DNA from: Scybalousia_A sp964542225
Lineage (GTDB): Bacteria; Bacteroidota; Bacteroidia; Bacteroidales; P3
Length of the DNA stretch: 19,977 nucleotides
Direction of reading: 5' to 3'
Assembly (NCBI GenBank): GCA_964542225.1
Contig: CAZITO010000036.1
Coordinates: forward strand, 1 to 19,977
The notes beneath the pieces are model-generated. The model made no database searches. It had not been told where the DNA came from and worked only from the letters and a program-made list of their open reading frames with translations. Position 1 is the first letter of the stretch; every line of letters begins with the position of its first letter. This document shows, one piece after another, positions 1-5,549 of this stretch. Position numbers and translations under genes: made by a program.

Positions 1-20
1 TAACTACTTGATAATCAGTA
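1..20 (+). repeat. TTGATAATCA-centred intergenic repeat, copy 1
   Basis: A 20-bp motif with the near-palindromic core TTGATAATCA at 8-17. A related copy lies at 181-201 in the same orientation, and a copy matching at 18 of 20 positions lies inverted at 19875-19894. I noticed all three copies only in non-coding DNA. The window starts exactly at the motif, so its left edge may be cut. It could be a remnant of an insertion-sequence end or a dispersed intergenic repeat; the sequence alone does not decide. Confidence 0.6.
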
Positions 21-45
21 AAAACGAATCGGCGTTTTATTTTAT

Positions 46-60
46 CGAAACGCCGTTTCG
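46..60. repeat. Perfect palindrome CGAAACG-C-CGTTTCG
   Basis: A 7-bp perfect inverted repeat around a single central C. It lies in a short GC-richer island (about 25-100) in otherwise AT-rich DNA, six bases before a second perfect palindrome of the same design. It could be a protein-binding site or part of a small palindromic intergenic element. There is no T-tract after it, so a terminator role is not supported. Confidence 0.55.
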
Positions 61-65
61 TCGAA

Positions 66-82
66 ATGAATCGCCGATTCAT
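66..82. repeat. Perfect palindrome ATGAATCG-C-CGATTCAT
   Basis: An 8-bp perfect inverted repeat around a single central C, with pairing that extends two more A-T pairs outward. Like the palindrome at 46-60 it has a one-base C centre within CGCCG. The related string GAATCGGCG at 26-34 is the reverse complement of bases inside this palindrome, so the island is built from repeated CGAAACG/GAATCG words. Confidence 0.55.
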
Positions 83-180
83 TTTCGCGAAACGGGCGAA
101 GAAAAAATTTTTTCCTCAAAAAACCGCTCGAAAACGCTGAAAACCACGATTTTTGTCCGATTTTGACCCCTCAAAAAAGG

Positions 181-201
181 TTAAGTAGTTGATAATCAAT
201 A
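181..201 (+). repeat. TTGATAATCA-centred intergenic repeat, copy 2
   Basis: TTAAGTAGTTGATAATCAAT resembles copy 1 at 1-20 and shares its core TTGATAATCA (189-198). Between copies 1 and 2 are the two palindromes and a 10-bp direct repeat CCTCAAAAAA (114-123 and 169-178). Positions 1-201 may therefore be one small element bounded by direct copies of the motif. Confidence 0.5.
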
Positions 202-289
202 GTACCACCTCTATTTTTAACTTTTTAATGTATATCAATTAAATTTCCCGAAAAAATATTTTTTGGCTCAAATTCAGCCTGTTTTTATG

Positions 290-364
290 GGGCAAAGTCG
301 CACTCGTTGGGTGTTTTATAAGGGCAAAGTCGCACCCATTGGGTGTTTTATAAGGGCAAAGCCG
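290..364 (+). repeat. 32-bp tandem repeat, two full units and a partial third
   Basis: Units at 290-321 and 322-353 start with GGGCAAAGTCGCAC and end with TTGGGTGTTTTATAA; a third begins at 354 and decays after GGGCAAAG. Each full unit contains a small hairpin: CACCCA-T-TGGGTG at 333-345 is perfect, and CACTCG-T-TGGGTG at 301-313 keeps pairing through G-U pairs. A short T-run follows each. There are no spacers, so this is not a CRISPR. Coding potential is not apparent. Confidence 0.7.
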
Positions 365-377
365 TTACTTTTTTATG

Positions 378-420
378 GGTTAGCATAGGTTAAAATAGGT
401 TATGATGAGTTGGCATAGGG
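378..420 (+). repeat. 10-bp-period tandem repeat, about four units
   Basis: Four consecutive degenerate decamers: GGTTAGCATA, GGTTAAAATA, GGTTATGATG and AGTTGGCATA, followed by GGG. The period is close to one DNA helical turn. It lies about 70 bp upstream of the -33 element of the inositol-1-phosphate synthase promoter, directly after the 32-bp repeats. It could be phased protein-binding sites or a simple slippage-derived repeat. Confidence 0.6.
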
Positions 421-488
421 GGAAATATTGTGTAAAAAAAGCATTTTAACAGACTTATATTTTTTGCAATATTAAAAAGATTTAAGAT

Positions 489-523
489 TTTGTATCTCAA
501 ATTGGAAAGAATTTGTATTTTTG
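489..523 (+). promoter_or_regulatory. Bacteroidota-type promoter for inositol-1-phosphate synthase
   Basis: TTTG at 489-492 and TATTTTTG at 516-523 are separated by 23 bp, at the long end for the Bacteroidota primary-sigma consensus TTTG...TAnnTTTG. Transcription would start near 530, leaving an 80-nt leader before the ATG at 610. No Shine-Dalgarno sequence is present in the leader, as is usual for this phylum. Confidence 0.65.
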
Positions 524-609
524 CAACGTATTTCGTATTAGGGGTATGGTTTTTGATACTGCCACCTCTCGTATTTGTAGAAAATAATGTATTTAAAAAT
601 AATATATAA

Positions 610-1761
610 ATGGAAAAGATAAGAATAGCTATTGCAGGTATAGGTAATTGTGCCTCTTCTCTTATTCAAGGTTTGGAGTATTATTCTCATAGAGAAAATA
701 ACAGTGATGCTCCTGAAGGAATGATGGCTAAGAGTATAGGCGGTTATACTGCACAGGATATTGAAGTTGTTGCAGCCTTTGATATAGACAAAAGAAAAGT
801 CGGTCAGACTCTTGACAAAGCCATTTATGCCAAACCAAACTGCACAATAAACATAGTAGACCCTGACAAATTTCCGAAAAGTAAGGTTGTGGTTATGAAA
901 GGTCCTGTTTTGGACGGTGTATCACCACATATGTTGGATTATGAAAAATATCCGGAGGATACCACTTTTGTTGTAGACAATGAAACACCTGAGGTTGATG
1001 TTGTTAAGGTGCTTAAAGATACCAAAGCCGATATACTTATAGATTATATGCCTGTTGGTTCTGAGGAAGCAGTTAAATTTTATGCTCAATGTGCCATAGA
1101 TGCGGGAGTTGCTTTCTGCAATTGTATCCCTGTTTTCATTGCTTCCAATCCGGAATGGGAACAAAAGTTTATTGATGCCGGTTTGCCTTTAATCGGTGAT
1201 GATATGAAATCACAATTTGGCGCTTCAATACTTTCTCAAATGTTGCAAGAGTTGGCTTTTGCTCGTGGTCATAAGGTTAAATGCCATATTCAAGAAAATG
1301 TGGGTGGAAATACAGACTTTATGAATATGTTGAACCAAAACCGCTTGAAGTCAAAGAAAATATCAAAAGAAAATGTAATTCGTTGTCAAAACGATATCAG
1401 AGGAATTCCTGTGGGTGATTCTTTCTTGTTTGCTGGACCAAGCAACTATATGTCTTATTACAAAGACAACAAGATAGCAAATTTCCATTTGGAATTGGAA
1501 GGTTTTGGAGGTTCTCCTGTAACTTTTGATGCGAGACTTTCGGTTATAGATTCTCCTAACTCGGCAGGTGTTGTTATAGATGCAATACGTTATTTGAAGG
1601 TTGCAAGAGAGTTGGGTATATGTGGCTCTTTGAGAGGAGCAAGTGCTTTCACTCAAAAAACACCGCCTCAGCCTATGACTTTTGAGGATGCTGAATTTGA
1701 ATGTAGAGAACTTTCAGCAAGAAGATTAACAGATATGACACGTGGTCAAGTAAAAAAATAA
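610..1761 (+). CDS. ino1: Inositol-3-phosphate synthase (myo-inositol-1-phosphate synthase)
   Basis: Converts glucose 6-phosphate to inositol phosphate with NAD, the committed step of inositol synthesis. The 383-residue protein starts with a Rossmann NAD-binding motif AGIGNCASSL (residues 9-18). Its catalytic/tetramerisation half carries the family signature GDDMKSQFGAS near residues 197-207 and the ENVGGNTDF block after it. The length fits the shorter prokaryotic Ino1 type rather than the longer eukaryotic one. In gut Bacteroidota this enzyme feeds inositol-lipid synthesis. Here, however, no CDP-alcohol phosphotransferase or inositol phosphatase lies beside it: the gene is monocistronic, between its own promoter (489-523) and terminator (1783-1820). 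The start is the first ATG after the promoter, preceded by an A/T-rich leader. Family assignment is very secure; the downstream use of inositol is inferred. Confidence 0.93.
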   Translation: MEKIRIAIAGIGNCASSLIQGLEYYSHRENNSDAPEGMMAKSIGGYTAQDIEVVAAFDIDKRKVGQTLDKAIYAKPNCTINIVDPDKFPKSKVVVMKGPVLDGVSPHMLDYEKYPEDTTFVVDNETPEVDVVKVLKDTKADILIDYMPVGSEEAVKFYAQCAIDAGVAFCNCIPVFIASNPEWEQKFIDAGLPLIGDDMKSQFGASILSQMLQELAFARGHKVKCHIQENVGGNTDFMNMLNQNRLKSKKISKENVIRCQNDIRGIPVGDSFLFAGPSNYMSYYKDNKIANFHLELEGFGGSPVTFDARLSVIDSPNSAGVVIDAIRYLKVARELGICGSLRGASAFTQKTPPQPMTFEDAEFECRELSARRLTDMTRGQVKK

Positions 1762-1782
1762 GAGACCAAAAACAATTTTTTT

Positions 1783-1820
1783 AAGCAAGTTTCTAAGGAA
1801 AAGGAAACTTGCTTTTTTTT
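1783..1820 (+). terminator. Rho-independent terminator after inositol-1-phosphate synthase
   Basis: AAGCAAGTTTC (1783-1793) pairs perfectly over 11 bp with GAAACTTGCTT (1804-1814), with a 10-nt loop and a run of eight T at 1813-1820. It starts 21 bp after the stop codon and isolates the gene from the amidohydrolase operon. Confidence 0.88.
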
Positions 1821-1887
1821 ATCAATTTTTATGTCAGAGACAGCATTAAAAAATACAAAAAACATAAGATAAAAGAAAAAATGTTTG

Positions 1888-1895
1888 TAACTTTG
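1888..1895 (+). promoter_or_regulatory. Putative -7 element for the amidohydrolase operon
   Basis: TAACTTTG matches the Bacteroidota -7 consensus TAnnTTTG and lies 35 bp upstream of the ATG at 1931. No clear TTTG is found 19-23 bp further upstream, so the -33 element is weak or absent. The terminator just upstream makes a promoter in this interval necessary. Confidence 0.5.
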
Positions 1896-1930
1896 ACAAC
1901 TCAAAAACTACAAAAATAACAACCTATTTT

Positions 1931-3223
1931 ATGCGGATACTAATAAAAAATGTTTTGTTGGAAAATCAAAAAGTTTGTGTTTTGATAAAAGACAATGTGT
2001 TTGAAAAAATTTTTGATATCAAATCTTTTGTTGGTTTGTCAAACAACGTATTGACCTATAAAACAGACGCAATTCATCAAACCAAAATTATATTGAATAA
2101 GGTTATAGACGCAGAAAATAAAGCCATACTTCCCGCTTTTTACAATTTGCACTGTCATGCTGCAATGACTCTTTTGAGAGGTTATGCCGAGGATGTACCT
2201 TTGTTTGAGTGGTTGCAAAAAATATGGCAAAGAGAAAAAGATTTAAAAGCAGAGGATATTTATCACGGTACTCGCCTTGCCATAGTGGAAATGATAAAAA
2301 GTGGTACAGTGTTTTTCTCTGATATGTATTGGCACTGCGAAGAGGTGGTTCGTGCTGTGGAAGAAATGGGTATAAGGTGTGATGTCGGAATTACTTTGAT
2401 GGATAGATTATCAAGTAAAGAAATAGATAAAAGTTTTGATTTTATAAGACAATATACTAAGGACAAACATGAAAGAATAAGCGTTTCACCCGCACCTCAT
2501 GCCATATACACCTGCTCGGAAAAATTGTATAGACAGTGTTACGAAATTTCCAAAGAATACAATACTTTTTTGCAAACTCATTTGGCGGAAACGAAAACGG
2601 AATTTGATGATTGCCAAAAGTCACACAATGGTCTTACTCCTTTGCAATGGCTTGATAGTATCGGAGTAATGGATGAGAGAACCATAACAGCTCATTGTGT
2701 ATATTTTACAGAAAAAGACGCTGAAATATTCTCAAAAAGAAAATCTGTTGCAGTACATAACCCTTGTAGTAATATGAAACTTGCCTCCGGTATTTTTCCT
2801 ATGCCTTTGATAAAAAAATATGGTTGCAAGGTGGCTTTGGGAACCGATGGCACTTCCTCAAATAATAACCTTTCAATGATAGAGGAAATGAAAATGGCTT
2901 GTCTGCTCGGTAAAGTGGGGTCTCTAAATACGGAAATAGTAACCGCAAAGGAAGTTTTTGAAATGGCAACTTGTAAAGGTGCAGAATTTTATAATATACC
3001 CTCAGGCTCAATAAAAGAAGGAAAACTTGCTGATTGTATGTTGATAGACTTGGACAACGAAAGAATGCAACCTTTATACAATATTATATATAATATGGTT
3101 TATTCTGCAGATTCTTCTTGTGTGGATACGGTGATTTGCAATGGTAAAGTTTTGATGCAAAATCATAAAATAGAGAATGAACAAGAAATAATTGAAAAGG
3201 CAAAATCGTATGCAAAAAGTTAA
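1931..3223 (+). CDS. mtaD: Amidohydrolase, 5-methylthioadenosine/S-adenosylhomocysteine deaminase type
   Basis: A 430-residue metal-dependent hydrolase of the TRZ/ATZ/MtaD branch. Members deaminate 5'-methylthioadenosine and S-adenosylhomocysteine, and sometimes adenosine, to the inosine analogues in the cytoplasm. The metal ligands are visible: HCH at residues 74-76 in NLHCHAAMTLLRGYAED, His217 with Glu220 in THLAET, His255 in TAHCVYF and Asp306 in GTDGTSSNN. The motif after HCH is that of MtaD rather than of guanine deaminase or chlorohydrolases. The N-terminal about 60 residues and the C-terminus form the composite beta-sandwich. The gene opens a four-gene run; its 3' end overlaps the next gene by 14 bp, which suggests translational coupling. 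Substrate is inferred from motifs only; SsnA-like or other nucleobase deaminases remain possible. Confidence 0.82.
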   Translation: MRILIKNVLLENQKVCVLIKDNVFEKIFDIKSFVGLSNNVLTYKTDAIHQTKIILNKVIDAENKAILPAFYNLHCHAAMTLLRGYAEDVPLFEWLQKIWQREKDLKAEDIYHGTRLAIVEMIKSGTVFFSDMYWHCEEVVRAVEEMGIRCDVGITLMDRLSSKEIDKSFDFIRQYTKDKHERISVSPAPHAIYTCSEKLYRQCYEISKEYNTFLQTHLAETKTEFDDCQKSHNGLTPLQWLDSIGVMDERTITAHCVYFTEKDAEIFSKRKSVAVHNPCSNMKLASGIFPMPLIKKYGCKVALGTDGTSSNNNLSMIEEMKMACLLGKVGSLNTEIVTAKEVFEMATCKGAEFYNIPSGSIKEGKLADCMLIDLDNERMQPLYNIIYNMVYSADSSCVDTVICNGKVLMQNHKIENEQEIIEKAKSYAKS

Positions 3224-3950
3224 ATGCTTGTTTTTCTCGTTTTTTGTCAGTGTTTTATTCTCCGCTTTAGGGCAAGAGTTCGTTAGGGTGGAAGGTGGCT
3301 ATTTTTATATGGGCTGTAACGAAAACGACAAAGATTGCTACCCGGATGAAATGCCCGCTCATAAGGTTTTTATTTCTACATTTGAAATAGGTAAATATGA
3401 GGTAACAGTGAGGGAATACAAAGAGTTTTGCACTGCAACCAAACGCAATATGCCTTCTGCTCCCTCTTACGGCTGGCAAGACGATATGCCAATAGTAAAT
3501 GTTTCTTGGCAAGATGCTTTTGACTATGCCAAATGGAAATCTTGTCGCTTGCCTACAGAAGCAGAGTGGGAATATGCCGCAAAAGGAGGCAACAAGTCAA
3601 AAGGTTACTTATACTCGGGAAGTGATGATTATAACCAAGTGGGCTGGTGTTATGAAAATTCTAACGGACGCTTGCATCCTGTGGGGCAAAAACAACCCAA
3701 TGAGTTGGGAATATATGATATGAGTGGTAACGCTTGGGAATGGTGCAATGATAATTATGAAATATTTTATTACTCCAACTCTCCGCAAAAAAATCCGAAA
3801 GGACCTCAAAATGGTTTGGGCAAAGTGAATAGAGGAGGGTGCTTTGCTTTTGATTTCGGACTTATGAGCGTACATCATAGACGTTGCTCGGATGTCAATT
3901 CTTTTGGTACAGGAACAGGTTTCAGATTGGTAAGAGATATAAAAAAATAA
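3210..3950 (+). CDS. Secreted SUMF1/FGE-sulfatase-fold protein
   Basis: A 246-residue exported protein. ATG 3210 is preferred over the in-frame TTG at 3192: it is the first ATG, AAAGG lies just upstream, and it places the hydrophobic signal peptide (about 4-20, cut near SALGQ) at the N-terminus. The rest is one formylglycine-generating-enzyme-like domain: VEGGYFYMG (27-35), FEIGKYEVTVREY (58-70), PIVNVSWQDAFDYAKW (94-109), RLPTEAEWEYAAKGG (113-127), YDMSGNAWEWCND (169-181), NRGGCF (207-212) and GFRLVRD (237-243). The two active-site cysteines of true formylglycine-generating enzymes (in a CxxxxC arrangement after RGGS) are not clearly conserved; only Cys211 and Cys226 lie in this region. Sulfatase activation is therefore unlikely. 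No sulfatase gene is nearby. The role is unknown, perhaps ligand binding or a cell-envelope scaffold. It overlaps the amidohydrolase gene and sits 5 bp before the phosphatase gene. Confidence 0.85.
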   Translation: MQKVKCLFFSFFVSVLFSALGQEFVRVEGGYFYMGCNENDKDCYPDEMPAHKVFISTFEIGKYEVTVREYKEFCTATKRNMPSAPSYGWQDDMPIVNVSWQDAFDYAKWKSCRLPTEAEWEYAAKGGNKSKGYLYSGSDDYNQVGWCYENSNGRLHPVGQKQPNELGIYDMSGNAWEWCNDNYEIFYYSNSPQKNPKGPQNGLGKVNRGGCFAFDFGLMSVHHRRCSDVNSFGTGTGFRLVRDIKK

Positions 3951-3955
3951 AAAAT

Positions 3956-4444
3956 ATGTATAAGAATACTGATAAAATAGGACTGTTATTTGTGTGTTTG
4001 GGCAATATTTGTCGTTCTCCTGCCGCTGAGGAGATAATGAGACAAATAATAATAAAACATAACAGAGAAAAAGATTTCTTTATAGATTCTTGTGGAATAG
4101 GAGGTTGGCATATAGGACAATTGCCCGACAAACGTATGCGAATGGCAGGCAACAAACAGGATTACAATTTTACACACCGTGCTCGTCAGTTTGATAATAG
4201 GGATTTTGTTGATTTTGATTACATACTTTGTATGGATAATGAGAATTTTTCTTCTATTCAAAACAAAGATAGAAGAGGAGAGTACTCAAATAAAATCATA
4301 CTTTTGAGTGATTATTTAACTGACTACCCAAATCAAAAAGAAATCCCCGACCCTTATTATGGAGAGGAAAAAGATTTTTTCTTTGTAATAAAGTTGTTGG
4401 AAAATGCTTGTGAAAATTTGTTTAATGAAAAATTCAAAATCTGA
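3956..4444 (+). CDS. Low-molecular-weight protein-tyrosine phosphatase
   Basis: A 162-residue cytoplasmic phosphatase of the arsenate reductase/LMW-PTP fold. The P-loop CLGNICRS (Cys14-X5-Arg20-Ser21) near the N-terminus and the general acid Asp132 in PDPYYG are intact, so it should be catalytically active. The segment DSCGIGGWHIGQLPDKRM (44-61) matches the conserved region that follows the second strand. The start is ATG 3956, five bases after the upstream stop; an upstream TTG at 3884 would add 24 residues lying inside the SUMF1 gene and ahead of the conserved first strand. No tyrosine kinase or capsule gene is adjacent, so the substrate is open. It could act on phosphotyrosine proteins or small phosphate esters. 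Confidence 0.9.
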   Translation: MYKNTDKIGLLFVCLGNICRSPAAEEIMRQIIIKHNREKDFFIDSCGIGGWHIGQLPDKRMRMAGNKQDYNFTHRARQFDNRDFVDFDYILCMDNENFSSIQNKDRRGEYSNKIILLSDYLTDYPNQKEIPDPYYGEEKDFFFVIKLLENACENLFNEKFKI

Positions 4445-4503
4445 AAAGAGTACAATATTTTGTTGTTTTGTTGCGTTGTATGGTAAATAAAGTGGAGAAG
4501 ATG

Positions 4504-4953
4504 ATGAAAAAAATACATATGTTTTTGCTTATAATAGGATGGTGTTGCAGTTTCGTTTTGCAGGCACAAGACGAAAAAAAAGAAATCTGTTACCCATATA
4601 TTTTTACCGAAGATTATGCGGTGGTAGGTATTAGTGCAAAAACTACAGACAAAGAATTGCTTGAGATAAGGAAAAATATTCTTAAATATACTTCCATTCG
4701 TTTTACCAATTTTGATGTTATCAGAGGCAAAAACGGGGATATATATTTTCTTTCTATGGAGGTGGATTGCAGAGATGGTTACCAAGGTGCAATATCTCAT
4801 GCCTTTGAAGAGGGGGATACTACTTATTATGGTTTTATAAGAGATTATACTAAGGAGCCAAACAAAATAGCATTTTATATTGGCGACCTTAGTGATGAAA
4901 AATCTTGTATAAAACACGTTAGCGATAAAATACGCCAAAAGCAAAGTAATTGA
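4504..4953 (+). CDS. Small secreted hypothetical protein
   Basis: About 149 residues. ATG 4504 is chosen because GGAG sits at good spacing in front of it (4494-4497) and the signal peptide then begins MKKIHMF; ATG 4501 and TTG 4468 are alternatives. The signal peptide is about 3-22, cut near LQAQ-D. The mature part contains TTDKELLEIRKNILKY, then a block of the form RGKNGDIYFLSMEVDCRDG. From memory this layout (TTD.EL..I...L, then R..NGEI..I.I) resembles a short domain repeated in Bacteroidota BlaR1/M56-type membrane peptidases and related secreted proteins; this is a motif impression, not a search result. It is the last gene of the amidohydrolase run, 59 bp after the phosphatase stop. Function unknown. 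Confidence 0.65.
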   Translation: MKKIHMFLLIIGWCCSFVLQAQDEKKEICYPYIFTEDYAVVGISAKTTDKELLEIRKNILKYTSIRFTNFDVIRGKNGDIYFLSMEVDCRDGYQGAISHAFEEGDTTYYGFIRDYTKEPNKIAFYIGDLSDEKSCIKHVSDKIRQKQSN

Positions 4954-4965
4954 TTATTAGAGGTT

Positions 4966-5010
4966 ATATAAAAAATATGTATTTTTTTATTGTCAATATA
5001 AAAAATATGT
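4966..5010 (+). repeat. 15-bp direct repeat in the rpmG promoter region
   Basis: ATATAAAAAATATGT occurs at 4966-4980 and again, identically, at 4996-5010: a period of exactly 30 bp. Both are followed by a T-rich run, but only the second continues as GTATTTTTGC with a complete -7 element. The arrangement suggests a local duplication of the promoter segment, with the upstream copy lacking the final G of the -7 box. Confidence 0.7.
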
Positions 5011-5019
5011 GTATTTTTG
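4989..5019 (+). promoter_or_regulatory. Promoter for rpmG-DUF4295
   Basis: TATTTTTG at 5012-5019 matches the Bacteroidota -7 consensus. ATTG at 4989-4992 sits 19 bp upstream as a near match to the TTTG -33 element. The start of transcription would fall near 5026, leaving a leader of under 20 nt before the rpmG ATG at 5043. Confidence 0.65.
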
Positions 5020-5042
5020 CAACTCAAAAATTATAGATAATT

Positions 5043-5231
5043 ATGGCAAAGAAAGTAAAAGACGTTAGAATACAGGTGATATTGGAGTGTACGGAGCAGA
5101 AAGCATCTGGTGTTCCAGGTATATCAAGATATGTTACAACAAAATCAAAAAAGAATACACCCGAGAGATTGGAGTTAAAAAAATATAACCCTTATCTTAA
5201 GAGAGTTACCGTACATAAAGAAATTAAATAA
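5043..5231 (+). CDS. rpmG: 50S ribosomal protein L33 (bL33)
   Basis: A 62-residue basic protein of the large ribosomal subunit. VRIQVILECTEQKASGVPGISRY followed by TTKSKKNTPERLELKKYNPYLKRVTVHKEIK is the bL33 pattern, with the family ending L.KYNP.LKR.V.HKE.K. The zinc-binding cysteine pairs of the C+ type are absent (a single Cys), so this is a C- form that does not bind zinc. In many Bacteroidota the order is rpmB, rpmG, DUF4295, ftsY, rimO. Here the gene upstream of rpmG is not rpmB (L28), so the block has been broken on its left side. It has its own promoter (4989-5019). Confidence 0.94.
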   Translation: MAKKVKDVRIQVILECTEQKASGVPGISRYVTTKSKKNTPERLELKKYNPYLKRVTVHKEIK

Positions 5232-5235
5232 TTTT

Positions 5236-5243
5236 TAAGGAGG
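5236..5243 (+). promoter_or_regulatory. Strong Shine-Dalgarno sequence before the DUF4295 gene
   Basis: TAAGGAGG, complementary to the 3' end of 16S rRNA, lies 7 nt before the ATG at 5251. Bacteroidota genes seldom use such sequences, and most other starts in this window have none. It fixes the start of this short gene. Confidence 0.75.
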
Positions 5244-5250
5244 AATAGAG

Positions 5251-5409
5251 ATGGCAAAGAAAGTAGTGGCAACATTGAAAACCAACGATGGTTCTGGTTT
5301 CGCAAAGATAATAAGAACCGAACGTTCTAAAAAAACTGGAGCATATATTTTTACAGAGGAGTTGGTTGCAACTGACAAAGTAAAAGAGGCTTTGGCAAAG
5401 AAAAAATAA
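5251..5409 (+). CDS. DUF4295 family small protein
   Basis: A 52-residue lysine-rich protein (MAKKVVATLKTNDGSGFAKI at the start, ending VKEALAKKK), too short for many gene callers. It is a conserved Bacteroidota protein that nearly always sits between rpmG and ftsY, and its composition suggests association with the ribosome, though no function is established. It begins 19 bp after the rpmG stop, behind an unusually strong Shine-Dalgarno sequence, and is followed by a terminator. Co-transcription with L33 is inferred. The family call rests on length, sequence style and the neighbourhood. Confidence 0.88.
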   Translation: MAKKVVATLKTNDGSGFAKIIRTERSKKTGAYIFTEELVATDKVKEALAKKK

Positions 5410-5440
5410 GAATTTGTTTGTCCATTTTTTTAGAATTTTG

Positions 5441-5487
5441 GGTGGTTGAGTTCTTTCTAAAGAAGAATGATTGACTGCCTTTTTTTA
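5441..5487 (+). terminator. Terminator after the rpmG-DUF4295 operon
   Basis: GGTGGTTGAG...TTCTTT pairs, with several G-U pairs and a small bulge, with AAAGAAGAAT...TTGACTGCC, followed by T5480-T5487. The base of the stem is GC-rich and the T-run is uninterrupted. It separates the ribosomal genes from ftsY, so ftsY should have its own promoter in 5488-5549, but I see no clear match to the -7/-33 consensus there. Confidence 0.65.
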
Positions 5488-5549
5488 TATAAGTAGGTTG
5501 CGATTTACTTTTATAAGTGATGAGAATTAACTAAAAATAATTATGCAGT

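Larger units (their letters stand above)
1..609. other. 609-bp non-coding, repeat-rich region
   Basis: No open reading frame with coding character is present. In order it holds: repeat copy 1, a CG-rich island with two perfect palindromes, two CCTCAAAAAA copies, repeat copy 2, an AT-rich stretch (202-288), 32-bp tandem repeats, a 10-bp-period repeat and the promoter and leader of the inositol-1-phosphate synthase gene. CCACCT occurs at 205-210 and again at 562-567. Confidence 0.6.

Noticed and set aside
290..364. CRISPR array
   Set aside because: Units are directly adjacent with no unique spacers, and no cas genes are present.
3499..3723. Small plus-strand frame inside the SUMF1 gene
   Set aside because: It overlaps conserved SUMF1 motifs in another frame and shows no coding features of its own.
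3210..3950. True formylglycine-generating sulfatase maturase
   Set aside because: The paired catalytic cysteines after RGG are not conserved in position and there is no sulfatase gene nearby, so only the fold was called.
4357..4944. A 195-codon open frame on the minus strand
   Set aside because: It lies antisense to the end of the phosphatase and the small secreted protein, both with clear motifs or signal peptide; its translation is rich in Phe, Tyr, Ile and His without any recognisable domain, as expected of an AT-rich shadow.
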